Of a DNA stretch of 36,833 nt, positions 8,971-17,423 are shown piece after piece. This DNA is from an uncultured Lewinella sp. GTDB taxonomy: Bacteria > Bacteroidota > Bacteroidia > Chitinophagales > Saprospiraceae. The first letter of the stretch is position 1; every line of letters begins with the position of its first letter. Below the pieces are notes generated by a model that made no database searches, had not been told where the DNA came from, and worked only from the letters and a program-made list of their open reading frames with translations. The translations under genes were made by a program, and so were the position numbers. The stretch is from NCBI GenBank assembly GCA_913057785.1, contig CAJXPD010000086.1, forward strand, positions 1-36,833, in the 5' to 3' direction.

Positions 8971-9009
8971 CACTGCTCCCGTAACCCAAGTTGTGGTATG
9001 GGAGCAGTG
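8971..9009. terminator. Hairpin downstream of the CotH-family gene
   Basis: CACTGCTCCC at 8971-8980 pairs perfectly with GGGAGCAGTG at 9000-9009 (10 bp, 19-base loop that can pair further). It lies 72 bases past the stop of the CotH-family gene on the minus strand. No strong T-run follows on that strand, so terminator function is uncertain; it could also be a leader structure for the DUF4956 operon. The end bases CACTGCT/AGCAGTG are shared with the palindromic repeats at 5651 and 12168. Confidence 0.4.
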
Positions 9010-9080
9010 ATCTTTTGATGCTCCGGTAGAGGCTCCTAATCACTTTAGCAAAGTAACATTCTTAAACAATTCCAGAGCAT

Positions 9081-12008
9081 TTATCTAAGGACGTTAAGCT
9101 TGAAATTACCCTGATGTTCGCCGAGTTGCACTTTAAGTAAGTATAAACCGGAAGGAATCAGATATGTTGTTAAAGGTAAAGTGACAGTATGTTTACCGGC
9201 GATCATTCGCTGACCGCTTATTGGAAAAGTAGTGATTTTTTGACCATTAATCGCATACATCTCGGCAACGACCGTACTGGTTTCCTCCAATTGAAAGGAG
9301 AGTGTCACTTGATCAGACGTGGGATTTGGATATAGCTTAAAATCAAACTGACTAAGTAAATCTTGCGTGTTGGTTGTACCTTTTTGTCGGAATACAGCTG
9401 TTAATGTATCTGGGGTATTTAAGACTAGAGTAGCCTTGCGATCGGTTCCCGTCGGACTAATCGAATTCCCCGCTTTACTTTCCCAATGACTAAATTCATA
9501 CTCATCATCAAATTCGTCGAAAACCTTAGCCTTGATCTTGTTGGACATTCCCCCAAAGTACTCGCCATACCAAGGAAATTTTTCTATATCCAAGGTGTTG
9601 AGATCAATTTCACCAATCCCTGCTGGCTCAGTCATTAATGTCAAGCCATACTGCCCCTCCACATCTCCATGGCATTCCATGGCTTGCTGGTTTAGGAAAA
9701 GGCACCTGTCGTCAATATAGGATCGCAAGCGAGCAACATTGTCGCGCCATTCTCCCATGCTTCCTCCCCATCTGTTGATTTGACGTGGCATTTCATCTTC
9801 AATGACCGCAATCATTCGGTCGAGCAATTGATTCATGGTGTCACAAGAAAAAACGGTATTCATTAAATCGGCATACCTGGAATAGTACAACTGCTTAAAA
9901 TCCGCGTTCTCCTCCAGCAGCTTTAAAAGGATTTTTTCATGCTTACCAACATTCCCTGTGATACCAGTCAAGCCAGAGGTGTCAGCTTCTTGTTGTTCGA
10001 AGTAGCTATAAATAGCTTGACAGTCTCCATCCCAGGCTGCACAGCAGGCCGGCTCTACGGAGATGACCTGTTGCAGAATGGGGTCATCGGCAGGGTAGGG
10101 GCTAGTTCCATTCTTTATGATCAGGCAGCTGTCTATCGGGAGGCTATTTCTTGGGTCAGCAAAATCATCGTACAATTCCTGGCAGATTTCATCCCAAGTG
10201 GAGCAACAGAAATTATCGGCATTGATCACCTGTATAAAAATGGAATCCGTGTCTGGATAAGGACTATTGTTACCTCCTAACCTAGAACAGTTCCTCAGCG
10301 TATCTACTGTGGCCGTGTCTACCTGACTAAAAAAGTCATCGATGGCTTCAGATATGGGGTAGATGTCGCATAAGGAAGCATCAGCTTTGGTATTAGGTAT
10401 CCCCGTGTAATTGATGTAGTAGTCAAAAGTAGCATCCAGATCCCAGAGAATGTATCCCCACTTCTTGTGCTTACCGTCGGGGTTCAGCCCTCGCCACCAG
10501 CCGGTATTGTAATTAAGCCAATCGGAGGCCACCGTAGCCTGATTCATTAGAAAGTAATCGATCAGACTCGTCAGATTAATACTGTCTTCCGCGATTTTGT
10601 AGTTTTCCGGAAGACTCATATCATTCTCCAGGATGAAATCTCGCAATCTTGTCCAGTCTTCTAAGGCTTTTAAACCGCCATACTCGATTTCGGTAGTTTG
10701 CCAGGTCGATAGGTATTGTAGGTCATATTTATCTTGTTTATAGTATTCGTCTGTAAAGTCGTGATCCACTACCTTTTCCCGCATCCCATATACTCCCCAA
10801 TATTTTCCATTCAAAAATAAGATCACCCGTTTTACCCCCCTCACATCAAGCTTTAATCCTCCTTCCTGGGCCAAGGTTTGTACAAATTCATCCCTGACAT
10901 GAGCGCTACCATCGTGGTTGCCATCATTAATCGCAGGATAATTATCATCTCCGGAATTCCTAAACATGAACCGTTGGTATTCGTCGCGATCAGAATAATC
11001 AAATATAGGAGCTTGGACGGCTTTATTGTACCCCATTTCGTCTCTGGAAATCCAGTCTAAACTCCGATGATCCAGTTGCCAGGAATCTTGCCCATGCCGA
11101 TTCAAACTTCCAAAAGATATGGCTTCCCGCTCCTTCTCAGTATTGAAGTATTCAATTGATCCGATTGGGATCAACTCTCCTGCTCCATTCGCTAACTCAA
11201 TGACCTGGTCTGCTGCCACAGAAAAGACTGCCAAGCTGTAGGTTTCTCCGATGAAGTAGGTATTGAATATCATTTTGCCAGGAAGGACTAAAGGATCATT
11301 GCTGAATGCTCTGGCCTTTATAACCTGGGTATTAGAGACCGTCAATGGACCATTGTAGATTGTAGATTGCTGAGTAGGATTGGTCCCGTCCGTTGTATAG
11401 CGCAAAATAGAGTTGGGTTCGTTGTTTGTAATGGTCACGGTTTGGGGGCCATCATAGAAACCCGCTTCAAGGTTAATACTTGGAGCTAGGGTGTAATCAT
11501 TTACTTTAGGCGCCTCATTATTGGAGGAACCAAAGCTGGGTTGGGTAGAGATGGCCCAATTGGCGGCACCATCAGTCAGCCTGCATCGGGAATGTTCCAC
11601 TAGCGTAAGCGCTAAGGGATAAACTTCCAAGGTCGTGCCAGCCTTATCAGCGAGTAATACATAGTCTTTCCCACTTGTTTGAGAAAGTTTGAAGTTAGTA
11701 TGATATTCGCCATTAACGACACGGTCTCTTCCAGAACATAGGAATACTAAGAACCCCTTTGCTGGTATGACCGTACCTTCAGGAACCTCCCATTTTTTGG
11801 GTTTACTTTCCTTGTCAGACAAGTGCCAACCACTGATATTGACTGGATTATCGCTGGTGTTATACAGTTCAATCCAATCTTCAGTTTTCCCAAAACTATC
11901 TCTAAATCCATTGAGATTAGAAGCGGAATATTCATTGATGACTACCTGAGCAGATAGAGTGGGTAGGCACATAGCCAATAAGGCTAGGAGTAAAAGTCTG
12001 GTTTTCAT
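9081..12008 (-). CDS. CotH-kinase family protein with lamin-tail and T9SS sorting domains
   Basis: 975 residues from the ATG at 12008-12006; the longer frame begins at TTG (12017) and is less likely. Domains in order: signal peptide (about 1-20); lamin-tail domain, 'VVINEYSASN...DWIELYNTSD' (about 21-140); chitobiase/CHB_HEX-like, 'ILRYTTDGTNPTQQSTIYNG' (about 195-245); CotH kinase region with 'FLNGKYWGVYGMREKV' and 'KWGYILWDLDATF', whose WDLD aspartates fit the metal/ATP-binding acids of the family; an insert of two Cys-rich modules (about 574-670); the rest of CotH; a divergent InlB-like segment ending in 'DTLTAVFRQ'; and a T9SS type A sorting domain, 'LYPNPTSDQVTLSF' to 'GLYLLKV'. Predicted to be exported by T9SS and to phosphorylate or bind extracellular targets. 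It lies upstream of, and on the same strand as, the DUF4956 operon, separated by 288 bases. Confidence 0.9.
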   Translation of the reverse strand: MKTRLLLLALLAMCLPTLSAQVVINEYSASNLNGFRDSFGKTEDWIELYNTSDNPVNISGWHLSDKESKPKKWEVPEGTVIPAKGFLVFLCSGRDRVVNGEYHTNFKLSQTSGKDYVLLADKAGTTLEVYPLALTLVEHSRCRLTDGAANWAISTQPSFGSSNNEAPKVNDYTLAPSINLEAGFYDGPQTVTITNNEPNSILRYTTDGTNPTQQSTIYNGPLTVSNTQVIKARAFSNDPLVLPGKMIFNTYFIGETYSLAVFSVAADQVIELANGAGELIPIGSIEYFNTEKEREAISFGSLNRHGQDSWQLDHRSLDWISRDEMGYNKAVQAPIFDYSDRDEYQRFMFRNSGDDNYPAINDGNHDGSAHVRDEFVQTLAQEGGLKLDVRGVKRVILFLNGKYWGVYGMREKVVDHDFTDEYYKQDKYDLQYLSTWQTTEIEYGGLKALEDWTRLRDFILENDMSLPENYKIAEDSINLTSLIDYFLMNQATVASDWLNYNTGWWRGLNPDGKHKKWGYILWDLDATFDYYINYTGIPNTKADASLCDIYPISEAIDDFFSQVDTATVDTLRNCSRLGGNNSPYPDTDSIFIQVINADNFCCSTWDEICQELYDDFADPRNSLPIDSCLIIKNGTSPYPADDPILQQVISVEPACCAAWDGDCQAIYSYFEQQEADTSGLTGITGNVGKHEKILLKLLEENADFKQLYYSRYADLMNTVFSCDTMNQLLDRMIAVIEDEMPRQINRWGGSMGEWRDNVARLRSYIDDRCLFLNQQAMECHGDVEGQYGLTLMTEPAGIGEIDLNTLDIEKFPWYGEYFGGMSNKIKAKVFDEFDDEYEFSHWESKAGNSISPTGTDRKATLVLNTPDTLTAVFRQKGTTNTQDLLSQFDFKLYPNPTSDQVTLSFQLEETSTVVAEMYAINGQKITTFPISGQRMIAGKHTVTLPLTTYLIPSGLYLLKVQLGEHQGNFKLNVLR

Positions 12009-12167
12009 AGCTTTCAAGCTTTTTTGGAAATGCAGTTCGCATTTCGTTGATCTAAAATCACAATAGGTGTCAGTTCATTGTAGGACGACGCGAAACACAC
12101 ATCTGCGCCTTTCCTACTCCCTACACGATCAAAAATTGCTTTCCCCCTACAGGATATTGGATTTTAT

Positions 12168-12257
12168 CACTGCTGTTCGGAGTTTGGGGTGGACAGGGCC
12201 ACTGCTATTCGGAGTTTCAAACTCCGAACAGCAGTTTCAAACTCCGAACAGCAGTGG
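12168..12257. repeat. Palindromic repeat element, copy 2 (divergent intergenic region)
   Basis: Outer arms at 12168-12185 and 12239-12256 are an 18-base perfect inverted repeat. The inner hairpin pairs 12202-12217 with 12219-12234 at 15 of 16 positions around a single-base loop. The 20-base unit GTTTCAAACTCCGAACAGCA occurs twice in perfect tandem (12214-12233, 12234-12253). The left arm and inner hairpin match the reverse complement of the 5651-5747 element at 58 of 63 bases. A T-rich stretch follows at 12258-12270. It lies between the divergent CotH-family and MFS genes, 38 bases before the MFS start codon, so it is in the promoter or leader of that gene. Confidence 0.9.
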
Positions 12258-12294
12258 TTTTTTGTATTTTAGGCAGCTGAACCATATCCATATA

Positions 12295-13611
12295 ATGCCT
12301 GATTCTACTCAAGACCTCAATAGCTCTTCCTTCATCTTTGATCCAGTGGCTGCACGCCGAATGCTGGTGATGACTACCTTGATCATCGCTGGAGAAACCG
12401 TTTTTCTACTACCATTCGTGGTGCCTCGAATCTTCCGCCCTACTTTATTAGATGTGTTTGGACTCAATAACTTACAGCTAGGAATTGCCTTTTCGGTTTA
12501 TGGGGTGGTAGCGATGTTTGCCTACTTTTTGGGAGGCCCCTTGGCGGACCGTTTTTCGGCCAGGAGACTCATGTCCATCGCCTTGTTCACGACCTCGCTG
12601 GGAGGGATTCTTTTGGCCACCACGCCACCTTTGCAGGTCCTCATGTGGCTGTATGGATTTTGGGGGTTAACGACTATCCTCTTGTTCTGGGCAGCCTTGA
12701 TTCGGGCAACTCGGGAATGGGGTGGCAACGCCAGTCAAGGCAAGGCTTACGGTATATTAGACGGAGGAAGAGGGTTAGTTGCGGCTATGTTAGCTTCAAT
12801 ATCTGTAGCTATTTTTGCATCCTTCTTGCCGGTAGATGCAGCAGAAGCAAGTTTAGAACAACGTACGCATGCGTTAACACAGATCATTTGGATTTTTACC
12901 GGTTTTGTAGTTTTTGCAGCTGTACTGGTATGGATCGTGGTACCAGAAGGGAAGGGAAAGGTAGAAACTAGTACGTCCAAACGTTTGAATTTATCTGGGG
13001 TGAAGGAAGTAATCCGTCTGCCATCCATTTGGTTGCAGGCCGTTATTGTGCTTTGTGCTTATGCAGGATACAAGGGGACTGATGATTTCTCATTGTATGC
13101 TTATGATGCCTTTGGGTATGATGATGTGGCAGCTGCCCGAGTAGGAACGGTATCCTATTGGGTCCGACCCTTTGCTGCTATTGCGGCAGGTATCTTGGGT
13201 GATCGAGTGGGAATTTCTAAGGTTGTCCTTTGGAGTTTTGTTATGTTGATCTTTGGTTGCATGGTGATTGCGCTCGGGGTAGTCCCTCCAGGTATCTATT
13301 GGTTACTGGTATTAACGGTAGCTGGGACTAGCTTGGGGATCTATGCCTTAAGAGGAATTTACTTCGCTTTATTTCAAGAAGCCAATATTCCGCTTGCGAT
13401 CACCGGAAGTGCCGTAGGCTTGGTATCCGTATTAGGGTTTACTCCGGATATCTTCATGGGGCCGATTATGGGTTACCTGATCGATCGATCGCCAGGTGCT
13501 TTGGGGCATCAGCATGTGTTTGGGGTGATTGCTGGATTGGCCCTGGTGGGAGCAGTAGCTACTTTTGCTTTTAGGCGGCTAATGATCAGGGAAAAGCAGT
13601 TGGATGGATAA
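12295..13611 (+). CDS. Major facilitator superfamily (MFS) transporter
   Basis: 438 residues from the ATG at 12295. The open frame extends to a GTG at 12067, but that extension is encoded across the palindromic repeat and has no membrane-protein character, so it is rejected. About twelve hydrophobic segments are visible. The loop after TM2 carries 'GGPLADRFSARRLM', a good match to the MFS loop 2-3 signature (G-x-x-x-D-R-x-x-x-R-R). The second half has 'AAGILGDRVGISKVVLW', the equivalent signature. Central cytoplasmic loop around 'PEGKGKVETSTSKRLN'. Resembles the anion/sugar-phosphate/nitrate-type MFS group, but the substrate cannot be assigned. Divergent from the CotH-family gene, and separated by more than 550 bases from the SusC gene downstream; probably monocistronic. 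Confidence 0.88.
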   Translation: MPDSTQDLNSSSFIFDPVAARRMLVMTTLIIAGETVFLLPFVVPRIFRPTLLDVFGLNNLQLGIAFSVYGVVAMFAYFLGGPLADRFSARRLMSIALFTTSLGGILLATTPPLQVLMWLYGFWGLTTILLFWAALIRATREWGGNASQGKAYGILDGGRGLVAAMLASISVAIFASFLPVDAAEASLEQRTHALTQIIWIFTGFVVFAAVLVWIVVPEGKGKVETSTSKRLNLSGVKEVIRLPSIWLQAVIVLCAYAGYKGTDDFSLYAYDAFGYDDVAAARVGTVSYWVRPFAAIAAGILGDRVGISKVVLWSFVMLIFGCMVIALGVVPPGIYWLLVLTVAGTSLGIYALRGIYFALFQEANIPLAITGSAVGLVSVLGFTPDIFMGPIMGYLIDRSPGALGHQHVFGVIAGLALVGAVATFAFRRLMIREKQLDG

Positions 13612-14165
13612 TAGTTTACTACGCTATTCCCACCAGATTTCGCCAAATTTACCTCTAGAGAGATTTGCCATTCGTCCATTATTTCGATTTACTTGTCGAT
13701 AGCATGATTGTTCCTATTCACCTTTTCATACTCCATGAGATCGTCTTGGCTAACATCATGGCTAGCATTTTTTTCTACTACCCCTGCTACTCGAGGTTTA
13801 CTTTGTTAAGTTTTTGATTATTAAATGGTTAGGTTTTGTTGAATGTGTTTTTAGATGTGTCATTTGGACACTTTAATGGATGTGTTACTCCTTAGATTCG
13901 ACTAAGTTCGAGCTTGCAGGCATGTCTGAGGAGAGCGTAATACTTTATCTATTGTTCCATGTTACCGTACACAGGGGATTTTTTAAAACGAGAATTATCA
14001 TTAACTTCGGTATTGTTCACGCCTGTTATAAAACTTCATCAAACCCCTTAATAACCTCACTGCGTAAGTAAAGATTCAGTATAAAATGCAATTCAATTTG
14101 GCAATCCAAATTAGGTGTTTACCTATTGGGTTGTAACGCTTCTATTAATCCATAACTTAATAATT
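13612..14165. other. 554-base non-coding stretch upstream of susC-like gene
   Basis: AT-rich, with no convincing ORF. The only frame over 60 codons, 13880-14071, has no signal, domain or coding character. It must contain the promoter and leader of the SusC-like gene. Visible structure: a 5-base-stem hairpin GTGTC-ATTTG-GACAC (about 13857-13871) and the inverted repeat at 14095-14112, listed separately. No clear terminator for the MFS gene was found. Confidence 0.6.
14095..14112. promoter_or_regulatory. Inverted repeat AATTTGG-N4-CCAAATT in the susC leader
   Basis: Perfect 7-base arms (14095-14101, 14106-14112) with a 4-base spacer, 53 bases before the SusC start codon. It could be an operator or an mRNA hairpin. 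A related motif, AAACCAAAT-ATA-ATTTGGTTT, occurs at 22187-22207. Confidence 0.35.
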
Positions 14166-17100
14166 ATGCGACAGAAACTCTTACTATGCTTATGTTGCTT
14201 AGGCCTAACACTAGGACTATCTGCCCAACAATCGGTTAAGGGTACCGTTACGGATACTGACGGGGAGCCACTGATTGGGGTAAACATTCTCATTGAGGGT
14301 ACAACTACAGGAACCGTAACTGATTTCGACGGTAATTACACGGTCGACGTACCTAGTTCCGAGTCTGTACTTCGGTTTTCTTACACAGGATATGCTACGC
14401 TATCGGAGGTAGTAGGATCTCGTGGAACTATTGATGTGACGCTAACGGAAGACGTGGGGGTATTAGATGAGGTGGTGGTAACAGCACTTGGGTTTACCCA
14501 AAAAAGAGACGAGATGGGGGCAACCTCCTCTAACATCAATCCAGATGATGTTAGCCGCTCGGGAGAGGTAAACTTGATCAATGCCCTTGGTGCAAAGGCT
14601 TCCAATGTGCGGATCAATCGTTCGAACGGGGATCCTGGTGCGGGTAGTACCATCCGAATTCGAGGGGCTAACACGATTCAAGGAGATGGTAGCCCACTCA
14701 TTATTGTAGATGGAGTACCCTTGAATAACTCCACTACCTATGGAGGTGGTAATAATATCACTGGTGGACGAACGGGAGGTATTTCTCAGCAATCTCGTTT
14801 GAATGACATCAACCCAAATGACATCGCATCTGTACAAGTGCTAAAAGGGGCATCTGCAGCAGCGCTTTGGGGTAGTCGCGCTGCCAATGGTGTAATTGTG
14901 ATCACTACGAAAGACGGAAAGGCAGGCAAGCCAAAGATCAATTATCGAGCTTCCCTATCTTTTGACTGGGTGAATGATCGTATCCCCTTGCAATCGGAAT
15001 GGGGACAAGGTCGGAATGGATCCTTTAGTGCTGGGACAGCGGAATCCTGGGGAGACTATATTCCAGATCGTCCCGGTGGACAAGATGCTTTTGATACTAG
15101 TGGCGAATACTTTGAGGCAGCTGACGGAACCCGTTATTATCCCATTACAGAAAAGCGTTCTACAGAGACTTTTGTAGACGAAAACTGGGATGAGGTTTTC
15201 CAAACTGGTGGCTTTCTTCAGCACGATCTTTCCATTAGTGGAGGAGGAGAAAAAGGTACTTACTTCTTCAGCATGGCAAGAATTGATCAGGAAGGAATTA
15301 TTAGACAATCAGACTATGATCGTACTAATGTGCGGTTCAACAACAAATTGTTTCTTACAGACTGGTTGACGCTTTCTACGAAATCTGCTTATACAAATTC
15401 GAATTCAAACCGGATTCAGCAGAGTTCCAATACCGCGGGCTTAATGCTTGGCTTGGTGCGTACCTCGCCAGACTTCGATCAAACGGATTACATTGGTACT
15501 TATTATGATGACGATGGCGTACCAACGAATTTCCGTCACCGCTCTTACAGACGCCCGTTAGGAGATCGTCAGAACCCAACCTACAATAACCCATTATGGA
15601 CCATTAATGAGCAGTTGGCTACCTCTGCAGTGGATCGTTTTACAGTGACACCTCAGCTTACGATCACGCCTAACAATTGGTTGCAGATTATCTTGCGTGG
15701 TAATGCGGATATCTCTAGTGACAAGCGGGTTTACTTCTTTCCCATTGGATCCGGTGGTGATCGAAACGTGGGTATTTTTGCGGAAGATATCATCGGCCGT
15801 CAGGAGTACAACTTTGACGGTATTGCGAAGGGTAACTTCAAACTTACCGATGCCATTGGTTTGACGGCTACCGTGGGTTGGAGTATCAATGACCGTAACT
15901 ATCGCAGAAATTCTGGTCGGGTAACGGGTTTCTTGGTAAATGCTAGAAAAGAAACAACGTCCTTGAATACAGCCAACGAAAATACCAGCTTCGAAAACTT
16001 CAAGACGTTCAGAAGATCTAATCGTGGCTATGGTGTGTTGAACTTTGATTTGTTTGATGAGCTTTTTGTAAACTTCTCAGGTGGTCTAGAAGCTTCTTCG
16101 ACCGTAAATGGTAGTTTCTTCTACCCAGCAGTTGATGTAGCTTGGAATTTCACCAATAGTGCAGTTAGCTCAGATATCTTATCCTTTGGTAAGTTGAGAG
16201 CTTCTTACGGTCAGGTAGGGGTACAGCCTGCTGCTCACCGTGCACAAACCCTTGCAGAGGGGGGCTTCTCTTACAGTACCTATAGTGATCCGCTTTCTAT
16301 TGATTTGTTCGGTGGTGGATTCCGTTTGGATGATGACTTAGGTAATCCAAATCTTGAACCCGAAATCAAGACAGAATGGGAGATTGGAACAGACTTGCGT
16401 TTCTTTAGAGATCGCTTAGGATTCTCCATTACCTATTACAGCAATGAAATCGAAGGTATTCTTTTGAACACCTCTTTGACGCCTTCTTCTGGCTTTGATA
16501 CACAGTACGGTAACTTCGGTTCTATGGAGAACCAAGGTGTAGAATTAGATCTAAACTACACTGCCATTACCAAGAAAGACCTTAGCCTAGACTTTACAGT
16601 TAACTGGGCGAGAAACCGCAATGAAGTAACCGCCCTAGCAGGTACGAATACCATTACCTTGGCTGGTGGTGGTGGATCGGTTTCCTCCAATGCAGTGGTA
16701 GGAGAGCAGCTAGGTGTACTCTTTGGTACGGGTTCTCAAACGGATGCCAATGGAGACTTCATTTTGGATGATAATGGATTCCCACAGTTGACTTCTTCTC
16801 CAATCGTTTTGGGTGATCCTAACCCAGACTGGAGAGGTGGTTTTGGATTCAACTTCCGCTGGAAGAATCTCGGTTTGAACGTATTACTTGAGCACTCTCA
16901 AGGTGGTGCTTTCTCTCCGAGAACGCTATGGGTACTTCGTCGTTTTGGTACTACTACTGAAACTTCTAGTCGAATTACTTTGGATCAAGCTCTTAAGAAT
17001 TTTGATGGAGATCTAATTGCTGCTGGTACTACTGTCAGAGGTAATATCAGAGACTTTGGAGCCGGACCAGTACTACTAGATGAAACTTGGTATCGACATG

Positions 17101-17399
17101 GTATTGGTGGAGGATTTGGTGATAACCAAGCCTATAACTTCTCCATCAAGGATGCTACTTTCACCAAGTTGAGAGAGGTGACTTTGAGTTATACCTTCCA
17201 AGGAAAAGCCTTTAGAGATGCTACGCCATTCCAGTCTATTATTATCGCTGCAACTGGACGTAATATCCTTAATATCAATAATATCGACGGTATTGATCCT
17301 GAGACCAACCAGGGTGGTGTAGGAAATGCACTTGGACTAGACTATTTCACTAATCCACAGACGGCATCCTTCTTATTTTCTTTAGGTATTGAATTCTAA
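14166..17399 (+). CDS. SusC/RagA-family TonB-linked outer-membrane receptor
   Basis: 1077 residues from the ATG at 14166. The frame extends to a GTG at 14115, but the signal peptide begins at the ATG (MRQKLLLCLCCLGLTLGLSAQ). A carboxypeptidase-regulatory-like domain follows ('GTVTDTDGEPLIGVNILIEG' with 'TVTDFDGNYTVDVP', about 22-105). Then comes a TonB-box-like 'DEVVVTALG' and a plug domain with 'IRIRGANTIQGDGSPLIIVDG' features and 'SVQVLKGASAAALWGSRAANG' (about 125-260). The remainder is a 22-strand-type beta-barrel ending in 'FLFSLGIEF', with the aromatic terminus expected of outer-membrane barrels. Imports an oligomeric nutrient across the outer membrane together with the SusD-like lipoprotein encoded 24 bases downstream. 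No glycoside hydrolase or peptidase accompanies the pair, so the substrate is not predictable. Confidence 0.95.
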   Translation: MRQKLLLCLCCLGLTLGLSAQQSVKGTVTDTDGEPLIGVNILIEGTTTGTVTDFDGNYTVDVPSSESVLRFSYTGYATLSEVVGSRGTIDVTLTEDVGVLDEVVVTALGFTQKRDEMGATSSNINPDDVSRSGEVNLINALGAKASNVRINRSNGDPGAGSTIRIRGANTIQGDGSPLIIVDGVPLNNSTTYGGGNNITGGRTGGISQQSRLNDINPNDIASVQVLKGASAAALWGSRAANGVIVITTKDGKAGKPKINYRASLSFDWVNDRIPLQSEWGQGRNGSFSAGTAESWGDYIPDRPGGQDAFDTSGEYFEAADGTRYYPITEKRSTETFVDENWDEVFQTGGFLQHDLSISGGGEKGTYFFSMARIDQEGIIRQSDYDRTNVRFNNKLFLTDWLTLSTKSAYTNSNSNRIQQSSNTAGLMLGLVRTSPDFDQTDYIGTYYDDDGVPTNFRHRSYRRPLGDRQNPTYNNPLWTINEQLATSAVDRFTVTPQLTITPNNWLQIILRGNADISSDKRVYFFPIGSGGDRNVGIFAEDIIGRQEYNFDGIAKGNFKLTDAIGLTATVGWSINDRNYRRNSGRVTGFLVNARKETTSLNTANENTSFENFKTFRRSNRGYGVLNFDLFDELFVNFSGGLEASSTVNGSFFYPAVDVAWNFTNSAVSSDILSFGKLRASYGQVGVQPAAHRAQTLAEGGFSYSTYSDPLSIDLFGGGFRLDDDLGNPNLEPEIKTEWEIGTDLRFFRDRLGFSITYYSNEIEGILLNTSLTPSSGFDTQYGNFGSMENQGVELDLNYTAITKKDLSLDFTVNWARNRNEVTALAGTNTITLAGGGGSVSSNAVVGEQLGVLFGTGSQTDANGDFILDDNGFPQLTSSPIVLGDPNPDWRGGFGFNFRWKNLGLNVLLEHSQGGAFSPRTLWVLRRFGTTTETSSRITLDQALKNFDGDLIAAGTTVRGNIRDFGAGPVLLDETWYRHGIGGGFGDNQAYNFSIKDATFTKLREVTLSYTFQGKAFRDATPFQSIIIAATGRNILNINNIDGIDPETNQGGVGNALGLDYFTNPQTASFLFSLGIEF

Positions 17400-17423
17400 T
17401 TAGACTCTAAAAGCGAAATTATC

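Noticed and set aside
12168..12257. CRISPR-like short repeat array
   Set aside because: Only two 20-base units in direct contact, without spacers, inside a palindrome; no cas genes nearby.
13880..14071. 63-codon plus-strand frame in the MFS-SusC gap
   Set aside because: Composition is not protein-like, and it lies where the SusC promoter and leader are expected.
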